Shown: in pieces, positions 43,728 to 51,600 of the stretch
Layout of the letters: each line of letters starts with the position of its first letter
How positions within the stretch are numbered: the stretch's first letter is position 1
Assembly (NCBI RefSeq): GCF_002278135.3
Contig: NZ_CP029425.2
Span: 4,998,001 to 5,062,000, forward strand
Direction of reading: 5' to 3'
Length of the DNA stretch: 64,000 bases
Source: Bradyrhizobium ottawaense
GTDB lineage: Bacteria; Pseudomonadota; Alphaproteobacteria; Rhizobiales; Xanthobacteraceae
Position numbers and translations under genes: made by a program
Notes under the pieces: model-generated
Told to the model about the DNA's origin: nothing
The model's input: only the letters and a program-made list of their open reading frames with translations
The model's database searches: none

Positions 43728-44930
43728 TCAATCCTTCGGACGCAGCTTCTCGACTTCGGCATCGCTGGGCAGATAGTCCGAGCCCTTCTTGTAGGACGAA
43801 TCCACCATCACGCCCTTGCCGTCCTTCAGCGCAGTCTTGCCGACAAAGGCACCGAGCGTCGACTGATGGTCGATCTTGCGGAAGGTGATCTCGCCGAATG
43901 GCGAGGGCATCGACAGCCCCTCTGCCGCTGTGATCAGCTTCTCCGGATCAGTCGAGCCCGCCTTCGCCAGGATCGCGGCGGCCGCCTTGATGGTCTGGTA
44001 GCCAACGATCGAGCCGAGGCGCGGATAGTCGTTGTACTTGGCCTGGTACGCCTTCAGGAACGCGTCGTGCTCGGGCGTCTTGATCGAGTACCAGGGGTAA
44101 CCGGTGACGATCCAGCCCTCGGGCGTCTCGTCCTTGAGCGGATCGAGATATTCCGGCTCGCCGGTCAGGAAAGAGACAACCTCGCGCCCCTTGAACAGGC
44201 CGCGGGTATTGCCTTCGCGCACGAGCTTGACGAGGTCGGCACCGAAGGTGACGTTGAGGATCGCTTCGGGATTGGCGGCGGCAACAGCCTGTACCACGGG
44301 GCCCGCGTCGATTTTGCCCTGCGGGGGCCATTGTTCGTCGACCCACTGGATGTCAGGCCGCTTCTCCGACATCAGCTTCTTGAACACGGCAACCGCGGAC
44401 TGGCCGTATTCATAGTTCGGGGCGATCGTCGCCCAGCGCTTGGCGGGCAGCTTGGCGGCTGCTTCCACCAGCATCGCCGCTTGCATGTAGTTGGAAGGGC
44501 GCAGGCGGAAGGTGTATTTGTTGCCCTTCGACCAGGTGACGGCATCGGTCAGCGGCTCGGCCGCGAGGAAAAACACCTTCTTCTGGTTGGCGAAGTCGCT
44601 GACGGCGAGGCCGATGTTCGACAGGAATGTACCCGTCAGCATCGCGACGCCCTCGCTCGACACCAGCTCATTCGCCGCAGTCTGCGCGTCCGCCGGCTTG
44701 CCGCCGTCGTCCTTCGAGATCACGACCAGCTTCTTGCCATTGATGCCGCCGGCCGCGTTGATCTCTTCGACCGCGAGCTGCCAGCCCTTGCGATAGGGTT
44801 CGGTGAACGCCGGCAGCAGCGAATAGCTGTTGATCTCGCCGATCTTGATGTCCTGCGCCAGGGCCGAATGAGCCATGCCGCCCGCCAGAAGCGCAAAGGC
44901 CGCGCCGACGAAGTAATTTCTTGCTCGCAT
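43728..44930 (-). CDS. ABC transporter periplasmic receptor, Leu/Ile/Val-binding (LivJ) family
   Basis: 400 aa with a signal peptide (FVGAAFALLAGGMAHSALA). It has the peripheral-binding-protein family I layout: IKIGEINSYSLLPAFTEPYRKGWQLAVEEINAAGG, a PEAILNVTFGADLVKLVRE middle, and DYPRLGSIVGYQTIKAAAAIL. This family also serves aromatic acids. Given the operon (reductase upstream, MarR downstream), nicotinate or 6-hydroxynicotinate is the likely ligand; that is inference. Confidence 0.88.
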   Translation of the reverse strand: MRARNYFVGAAFALLAGGMAHSALAQDIKIGEINSYSLLPAFTEPYRKGWQLAVEEINAAGGINGKKLVVISKDDGGKPADAQTAANELVSSEGVAMLTGTFLSNIGLAVSDFANQKKVFFLAAEPLTDAVTWSKGNKYTFRLRPSNYMQAAMLVEAAAKLPAKRWATIAPNYEYGQSAVAVFKKLMSEKRPDIQWVDEQWPPQGKIDAGPVVQAVAAANPEAILNVTFGADLVKLVREGNTRGLFKGREVVSFLTGEPEYLDPLKDETPEGWIVTGYPWYSIKTPEHDAFLKAYQAKYNDYPRLGSIVGYQTIKAAAAILAKAGSTDPEKLITAAEGLSMPSPFGEITFRKIDHQSTLGAFVGKTALKDGKGVMVDSSYKKGSDYLPSDAEVEKLRPKD

Positions 44931-44974
44931 CCCAACCTCCAGTTTTTGAGTTCTATGTCTCGATCACGATCTTG

Positions 44975-45001
44975 CCGGAGAAGCTGTGCCCGCATCTCCG
45001 G
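44975..45001. other. Hairpin in the gap between the PF06684 gene and the receptor gene
   Basis: CCGGAGA and TCTCCGG form perfect 7-bp arms with a 13-nt loop, 45 bp upstream of the receptor start. There is no T-tract, so it looks more like an attenuation or processing site between two halves of the same transcript than a full terminator. Confidence 0.35.
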
Positions 45002-45009
45002 ATCATGCC

Positions 45010-45594
45010 TTATCTCAGACCGTCCTCGCCCTTTACTTCCGCGACCGTGAGCCCGCCGACGCGCGGCAGCGGACGGCCGCTGTCGGTGACGGCGACCGCG
45101 ACCATGATCTCGTTGGCGCGCGGCGCGTCGTTGATCTGCACCTCCATGCCGTCGAAATGGCTGCGCACGAACGCGGCGTCCTTGTGCCCGAGCGGAATGT
45201 CGAGCGTCGTGCCCGGCCCGCTGCGCTTCTTCGACGAGGGGATCAGCGCCGCGCCCTTGCTCAGAACTTTCCGCACCGGCGCGCCCATCTTGGGGTGGAG
45301 GATCGCGGCGGCATGCTCCAGCTCGCCGTTCTCGCCGACAGCGGCAGCCTTGCCGTAGCTCTGCGCCTTCGCGCCATCGATGCCGAGCGCCGCCACGGCG
45401 CGCTTCGACAAGAGCTCACCGAGCTCTTCCCCGATCGCGATCAGCGGCGAGAGGTCCTCGACATATTGTCCGGCAAAGGGATTTTCGATCACGGCGATCG
45501 CAGCCGCGCGCCGGGTCGGCGGCGAGACCTGGCGGCCCATCTCCATCTGCGTCTCTTCGACGACGGTGACGATCTTGCGGATGATCGCGCTCAT
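45010..45594 (-). CDS. Amino acid synthesis family protein (PF06684, DUF1185)
   Basis: 194 aa. The family pattern is seen in IIRKIVTVVEETQMEMG, AAIAVIENPFAGQYVEDLSPLIAIGEELGELL and PLGHKDAAFVRSHFDGMEVQI. Despite the family name, no reaction is firmly established. It starts 15 bp after the UPF0280 gene, in the same operon as the 6-hydroxynicotinate reductase. I infer a step or accessory role in nicotinate breakdown, such as handling the aldehyde/imine product after ring opening. Confidence 0.8.
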   Translation of the reverse strand: MSAIIRKIVTVVEETQMEMGRQVSPPTRRAAAIAVIENPFAGQYVEDLSPLIAIGEELGELLSKRAVAALGIDGAKAQSYGKAAAVGENGELEHAAAILHPKMGAPVRKVLSKGAALIPSSKKRSGPGTTLDIPLGHKDAAFVRSHFDGMEVQINDAPRANEIMVAVAVTDSGRPLPRVGGLTVAEVKGEDGLR

Positions 45595-45609
45595 GTTTCA
45601 CTTCCCTGT

Positions 45610-46506
45610 TCAGGCACAGACGGCGTTCTCCGGCAGATGCGGGCGCGTTCGTTGCTCTTCTATATCCTTAGCTCCGATGACAAGCATATCACCACAAAGC
45701 TGCAAGACGGCACCCTCGATCAATCCGCGATCGAACAATTGGCGTGCACATTCCGCGCCAGATTCGAGCGTTGTCCCGACCTCGTCCTGCGACAACTCGC
45801 CGACGTCGCGGGTGACGAGGCGCGAGCCGAGATCGCTGTCGGGCTGAAGCTCGTTTGCAGGCGTTCGGATGATGGCGGGATGCCCGGGCAGGTCGACGGC
45901 ATTGGCTATGACCGTCGCCGCCGCATCGGCCTGCGACGCCGTTGCCGCCAGCACCGTCACGGCGTCGGCAATGCCGAACGAAAAACTGCGGCCGTGGCGT
46001 CCGCTGGTCGCGATGCCCCGCACGGGGTCATCCGCATCCACCCTCATCGTTCGCATCACGCCAGCGCGATCGGGTCGGTCCATCAGGCCGACCGAAAAAT
46101 GCTCGCCCTTGCCGAGATGGAGCGCGATGTCGCCACCATTGTTGACATAGGCCTGATCCAGCGTCACAGCGCCCAGCATGGCGCCCAGAATCTCCTCAGC
46201 CACGCTACCGGCAACAGCCGCCATCGGCGTGATGAAGCAATCGGAGGCGTAAGGCGCGACCGCTGCGTGCATCCGGCGCGCCACCACGCCCCTCAGCGAA
46301 GTGCGCTTCCCGGCGGCCGTCCGCAGTTCCGGCAGCTCCGCGCAGAGTTCGTCGAGCAGTCCGGTGAAGCGGCGCGCGGCCGCCTCATAGGCCGCACGTA
46401 CATCGTCCGTGCGCCCCCTCGCCTCAACGACCAGATCGATCGGCCCATCCTGCAAATGCAGCCGCCGGCCATCAGATAGCAATGCGATTTGCGGGAGCCT
46501 TGTCAT
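45610..46506 (-). CDS. UPF0280 family protein, ApbE (flavin transferase)-like
   Basis: 298 aa. ApbE-type landmarks are visible: AYVNNGGDIALHL (ApbE NxGGDI), RGIATSGRHGRSFSFGIADAVTVLA (ApbE TSG and ADA motifs). ApbE proteins attach FMN covalently to Thr of partner proteins. The start overlaps the reductase stop by 4 bp (ATGA), so the two are made together. I infer that it may flavinylate or otherwise mature the reductase. Confidence 0.82.
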   Translation of the reverse strand: MTRLPQIALLSDGRRLHLQDGPIDLVVEARGRTDDVRAAYEAAARRFTGLLDELCAELPELRTAAGKRTSLRGVVARRMHAAVAPYASDCFITPMAAVAGSVAEEILGAMLGAVTLDQAYVNNGGDIALHLGKGEHFSVGLMDRPDRAGVMRTMRVDADDPVRGIATSGRHGRSFSFGIADAVTVLAATASQADAAATVIANAVDLPGHPAIIRTPANELQPDSDLGSRLVTRDVGELSQDEVGTTLESGAECARQLFDRGLIEGAVLQLCGDMLVIGAKDIEEQRTRPHLPENAVCA

Positions 46507-47960
46507 GCCCGCGGTACCGGGATCGGGTTCTGCCAGGGCAGCTGGCGGATATCGTCGCCGCTCTGCACCTCGGAGAGCGGCTTCACATAGTCCATGTGCC
46601 CGCCGAGCGCGGCATAGTCGGACAGCTTCATCGTGAACTCGATCGGCGCAACCAGCGCCGGCGTCGGCACGTAGCCGAACGCGCCCGCCGGCATCTGCGT
46701 CACGTCGACCATGTAGGTGATGCCGCCGCCCGGCCAGACATAGACCGGCGCGCCGCCACTGGTGACGCGCGTCAGCGCGTCCTTCACCGAGCGCGTCAGC
46801 CGCACCGGATTGTCGGTGACACCGGCGCGCAGCGAGCCGCCGGCACCGGCCATGAACAGCACCGTGCACAGCGCCGGCTCGCAATTCTCCTGGATACGCT
46901 CGACCGAGAACTTCAGGTCGTCAGGCATCTCGGTCTCGACTGGCTTCAGGGCCCCGTCGAGCACGTAATAAGACGAATGCTCGCCGGTCGTGGAGACCAT
47001 CAGCATCGAGAGACCCGGTTTTGCTTCCTTGGCGTCGAACGGCCCGAGGATCGCGAGCGGATCGGAAATGTTGGTGCCACCCCACCCCGTGCCGGGATCG
47101 GCGACCTGGAAATAGCGGCCTGGCGTCGAGCGGCGGCCCTTCATCTTGATGCCGGTGTCGGCGATGTCGAGCAGCTTGCCGGCCTGATGCTCCGAGAGCA
47201 CGCCGGTGATGTGATCGTCGACCACGACGACTTCGTCGACCTTGCCGTGCCATTGCTTGGCAAACATGCCGATCGTCGCCGAGCCGCAGCCGACGCGCAT
47301 GCGCTCTTCTTTCATGCCGTTGACGATCGGCGGCTGGCCGGCCTGGACCACGACGCTCGCGCCGCCGTCGATGGTCAGCTCGACCGCCTTGCAATTGGCG
47401 AGATCCATCAGCGTGTCGCAGGTGACGCGGCCCTCCTTCTTGGAGCCGCCGGTGAGATGATGCACGCCGCCGAGCGACAGCATCTGCGAGCCGTATTCGC
47501 TGGTGGTGACGTGGCCGACCGCCTCGCCCTGCGCGCGGACTGTCGCAGTCTCCGGCCCGAGATAGCGATCGGTGTCGATCTTCACCTTGATGCCGCAATA
47601 GGAGAAGATGCCCTCGGTGACCACAGTCACCATGTCGACGCCGTCGACCTCCGCCGAGACGATGAACGGCGCCGGCTTGTAGTCGGGATAGGTCGTGCCC
47701 GCGCCGATCGCCGTCACGAAGGTGGAAGGTTCGTGGACGATCTTGCCGTCCCAGTCTTCGGTGCGGCTGAACGGGACCAGCTTGCCGCCATGCGAGACCG
47801 TGCGCTCCAGGATCACATGCGGATCGACGCGGACGAGCTTGCCGTCGTGGTTGGCGTAGCGATCGCAGGCGCCCGCCGCGCCCGGCTTGATGTAGCACAT
47901 CACCGGACAAGCATCGCAGCGGATCTTGTCGATAGCAGCGCTCGTCGTTTCCATCACCAT
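46503..47960 (-). CDS. hnr: 6-hydroxynicotinate reductase (iron-sulfur flavoprotein)
   Basis: 485 aa, close to the Eubacterium barkeri enzyme. The N-terminus has a Cys set CDACPVMC plus a fourth Cys at 32 (C15, C18, C22, C32) suited to an iron-sulfur cluster; more Cys follow (C122, C181, C190, C225). It reduces 6-hydroxynicotinate to 6-oxo-1,4,5,6-tetrahydronicotinate with reduced ferredoxin. A GCGSATIG segment (225-230) is a possible flavin-attachment Thr site, weak by consensus. Divergent from nicAB with a GTATAC operator between them. ATG 47960 or 47954. Confidence 0.85.
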   Translation of the reverse strand: MVMETTSAAIDKIRCDACPVMCYIKPGAAGACDRYANHDGKLVRVDPHVILERTVSHGGKLVPFSRTEDWDGKIVHEPSTFVTAIGAGTTYPDYKPAPFIVSAEVDGVDMVTVVTEGIFSYCGIKVKIDTDRYLGPETATVRAQGEAVGHVTTSEYGSQMLSLGGVHHLTGGSKKEGRVTCDTLMDLANCKAVELTIDGGASVVVQAGQPPIVNGMKEERMRVGCGSATIGMFAKQWHGKVDEVVVVDDHITGVLSEHQAGKLLDIADTGIKMKGRRSTPGRYFQVADPGTGWGGTNISDPLAILGPFDAKEAKPGLSMLMVSTTGEHSSYYVLDGALKPVETEMPDDLKFSVERIQENCEPALCTVLFMAGAGGSLRAGVTDNPVRLTRSVKDALTRVTSGGAPVYVWPGGGITYMVDVTQMPAGAFGYVPTPALVAPIEFTMKLSDYAALGGHMDYVKPLSEVQSGDDIRQLPWQNPIPVPRA

Positions 47961-47982
47961 GTCAGAGCCGAGACCGCGGTTA

Positions 47983-48028
47983 TCATTCGTATACGAACGA
48001 TGGTGCGCGCGCCCCGGATGGCTGTCAA
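47983..48028 (-). promoter_or_regulatory. hnr promoter with GTATAC operator
   Basis: TCATTCGTATACGAACGA (47983-48000) is an 18-bp palindrome with one mismatched pair, sharing the first 12 bases with the site at 37065. On the minus strand TTGACA (48028-48023) lies 28 nt before the GTATAC core, 2 nt different from the spacing at fpr. The -10 (CACCAT, 17-nt spacer) is weak. A repressor here would sit over the start site. Confidence 0.65.
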
Positions 48029-48131
48029 GCGGCGGTGCAGCGCAAAAGATGCTGCTGCTGCATAAAACCTCATTTGCCTATCCGCCCTGTCCACAAAGAA
48101 GGCAGTCGCGCTGCAGTGCGGCATGCATGGC

Positions 48132-48159
48132 TTGCACGTTTGTGTACAAACGGTATCGT
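48132..48159 (+). promoter_or_regulatory. nicA promoter with palindrome in the spacer
   Basis: TTGCAC (48132-48137) and TATCGT (48154-48159) are 16 nt apart. CGTTTGTGTACAAACG (48137-48152) fills the spacer; its arms CGTTTGT/ACAAACG are perfect 7-mers around GT. The reverse complement contains CGTTTGTACAC, also found at 37052 in the fpr/enamidase region. Confidence 0.6.
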
Positions 48160-48206
48160 CGCGACGTAGATTTTCGCCATTACTGGCCGAGCGCTTGGAA
48201 ACGAGG

Positions 48207-48689
48207 ATGACGCAGACACCGATCCGCCTCACCGTGAACGGGGGGATCCACGAGGTCGCTGCAGCGCCGGAGACGCCGCTGCTCTACGTGCTGCGCAACG
48301 ATCTCGCGCTCAACGGCCCGAAATATGGATGCGGCCTCGGCGAATGCGGCACCTGCACTGTCCTGATCGACGGGGCCGCGGCCCGCTCCTGCGTGATTCC
48401 CGTCAGTGGCTGCGCCGGCCGCGACATCGTGACGCTCGAAGGGCTCGGCACGCGCGACAAGCCTGACCTCGTGCAGCAAGCCTTCATCGACGAGCAGGCC
48501 GCGCAATGCGGCTATTGCCTCAACGGCATGATCATGACCACCAAGGCGCTGCTCGCGATCAACCCGCGCCCGACCGAGCAGGAGGCGCTGGCGGCGCTCC
48601 GCTACAATCTCTGCCGCTGCGGCACACATGTCGAAATCCTGCGCGCCGTGATGCGCGCTTCCGGCCAACTCACCGAGGCCGTTGATTGA
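48207..48689 (+). CDS. nicA: Nicotinate dehydrogenase small subunit, 2Fe-2S
   Basis: 160 aa; Pseudomonas NicA is of the same size. Two [2Fe-2S] clusters are laid out as CGLGECGTCTVLIDG and, near the C-terminus, CGYCLNGMIM with CRCGTHVEIL. It passes electrons from the molybdenum centre in NicB during hydroxylation of nicotinate to 6-hydroxynicotinate. The start is ATG 48207, where homology begins; the stop overlaps the nicB start as TGATG. Confidence 0.9.
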   Translation: MTQTPIRLTVNGGIHEVAAAPETPLLYVLRNDLALNGPKYGCGLGECGTCTVLIDGAAARSCVIPVSGCAGRDIVTLEGLGTRDKPDLVQQAFIDEQAAQCGYCLNGMIMTTKALLAINPRPTEQEALAALRYNLCRCGTHVEILRAVMRASGQLTEAVD

Positions 48690-51600
48690 TGGCCTCCCCT
48701 GCCCCTGATGGATCTGAGCGCCAATCCGGTTCGCTCGTCGTCGTCCGCACCGTGGACGAGCTCACGTCCGAGACTTTCATCCGCATCGCCGCGGATGGCT
48801 CGGTCAGCGCCTATAACGGCCATGTCGATCTCGGCACCGGCATCCGTACCGCGCTCGGCCAGATCGTCGCCGAGGAGCTGGACGTGTCCTTTGCGCGCGT
48901 CGTCGTGGTGCTCGGCGACACTGCGGTGGTGCCCAATCAGGGCGCGACGATCGCGAGCGAGACCATCCAGATCACGGCCGTGCCCCTGCGCAAGGCCGCG
49001 GCGCAAGCCCGTCACTTCCTGATCGCGCGCGCGGCCGAGCGGCTGGAGCTGCCGGCGGCCGATCTCAGGATCGAAGACGGCCTCGTGCGCGGGCACGACA
49101 ATCGCAGCATCAGCTACGGCGAATTGATCGGCGACGAGACGATCCGCCTCGAGCTGGCCGACGACGTCACCGTCAAGGCGGTCGGCGATTATGCCATCGT
49201 CGGCCAGTCGATGCCGCGCGTCGACCTGCCCGCCAAGGCCACGGGCGAGCTGACTTTCGTTCACGATATCCGCGTCCCCGGCATGCTGCACGGCCGCGTG
49301 GTGCGCCCGCCCTATGCCGGCGTCGATGCCGGTCCGTTCGTCGGCACCAGCCTGATCGCGGTCGACGAATCCTCAGTGCGCAACATTCCCGGGCTTGTCG
49401 CCGTGGTGCGCATCGGCGACTTCGTCGGTGTCGTCGCCGAGCGCGAAGAGAACGCGATCCGCGCGGCGGAGCAGCTCAAGGTGAGCTGGAAGCCTACGCC
49501 TACCCTCACGGATCTCGCCGACATCGAGACCGCGCTGCGCGCCAATCCATCGACGCCGCGCACGCTGATCGACAAGGGCGACGTCGATGCGGCGATAGCA
49601 GGTGCGGCCAAGCCGATGCAGCGCACCTACGTGTGGCCGTATCAGATGCACGCCTCGATCGGCCCATCCTGCGCGGTCGCGGATTTTCAGGACGGCAATA
49701 TCCGGGTCTGGTCGGGCACGCAAAATCCGCACGTGCTGCGCAGCGACCTCGCACTTCTGATCGAGCGACCGGAAAACGAGGTCGAGGTGATCCGGCTGGA
49801 AGCCGCCGGCTGCTACGGGCGCAACTGCGCCGACGATGTCACTGCCGACGCCTTGCTGCTGTCGCGCGCGGTCGCACGGCCCGTGCGCGTGCAATTGACA
49901 CGCGAGCAGGAGCACGCCTGGGAGCCCAAGGGAACCGCGCAGCTCATCGACGTCAATGGCGGTCTGGATGCGGACGGCGGTATCGCGGCGTATGATCTCG
50001 CCACGCGTTATCCCTCGAACGCCGCGCCCACGCTGGCCCTGCTGCTCACCGGTCGCATTCCATCTGAACCTGCCGTGCTGCAGATGGGCGACCGCACCGC
50101 GATCCCGCCCTACGATTACGACCACATGCGCGTCCTCGCCCATGACATGCCGCCGATCGTCCGCGCCTCCTGGTTCCGCGGTGTCTCCGCGCTGCCGAAC
50201 ACGTTTGCGCACGAATCCTACATCGACGAAGCCGCCACCGAGGCCGGGGTCGATCCCATCGAATATCGCCTGCGCTATCTGAAGGACCAGCGCGGCGTTG
50301 ATCTCGTCAATGCCGTGGCCGAGCGCGCGGGCTGGGCGCCGCGACCGGTGCGCGAAGAGAAGGACGGCGAGATCGTGCACGGGCGCGGCTTTGCCTATGC
50401 GCTCTACGTCCACAGCAAGTTTCCCGGCTACGGCGCGGCGTGGTCGGCGTGGATTGCCGACGTCGCGGTGAACAAATCGACTGGCGATGTCAGCGTGACG
50501 CGCGTGGTTGCGGGACAGGATTCCGGATTGATGATCAATCCGGACGGCGTACGCCACCAGATCCACGGCAACGTCATCCAGTCCACCAGCCGCGCGCTGA
50601 TGGAGGAAGTCTCGTTCGAGCGCGGCGCGGTGGCGGCGCGCGAATGGGGCGCCTATCCGATCATCCCTTTCCCCGACGTGCCCAAGATCGACGTGCTGAT
50701 GCTGCCACGTCAGGACCAGCCACCGCTCGGCGTCGGCGAGTCCGCTTCGGTCCCGAGTGCGGCGGCGATAGCGAATGCGATCTTCGATGCCACCGGTGTG
50801 CGCTTTCGCGAGCCGCCCTTTACGCCCGAACGCATCCTGAGGGGATTGCACGGTGAAACATCGCCCGTGCCGCAGGCCCTGCCCGCGCCCGCCGCGCCGC
50901 CGCCGTCGCGCATCTGGGAGACTCCCTTCGCCAAACGCGCCGGCATTGTCGCGACGATTGCCGCGGTCTGCACCGCCGCGATCGGCATTGGCGCGGCGCT
51001 GCTGCCGGGGCGCGCGATTGCGCCGATCGCCCGGCCCGACGCATCGGTCTATTCCGCCGCGACGATCGCACGGGGAGAGCAGCTTGCTGCGCTCGGCAAT
51101 TGCGCGGAGTGCCACACCAATATCGACAGCGTACTCAATGCCGGCGGCCGCGCATTGGAGACGCCATTCGGCACGATCTATTCAACCAACATCACCCCCG
51201 ACGTCGAGACCGGCATCGGCGCCTGGTCCTATCCCGCCTTCGAGCGCGCAATGCGCGACGGCTTGCATCGCGACGGGCGGCAGCTCTATCCCGCCTTTCC
51301 CTACACACACTTCGCCAAGACAAACGAAGCCGACCTTCAGGCGCTCTATGCCTATCTGATGGCGCAGCCTGCAGTGCGCGCGACGGCGCCGGCGAACACG
51401 CTCGCCTTCCCGTTTAACCTGCGCCCGCTGCTCGCGGGTTGGAATGCGCTCTTCCACCAGGCAAAGGAATTCAAGCCCGACCCCACCAAGTCGGAGGCCT
51501 GGAATCGCGGCGCCTATCTCGTCGAGGGCCTCGGCCATTGCAGCGGCTGCCACTCGCCGCGCAATGCGCTCGGCGCGGAGCAACGCAAGGCCTATCTCGC

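Noticed and set aside
46482..48065. A 527-codon plus-strand frame opposite the 6-hydroxynicotinate reductase
   Set aside because: Pure shadow of hnr; it also covers the hnr promoter and operator.
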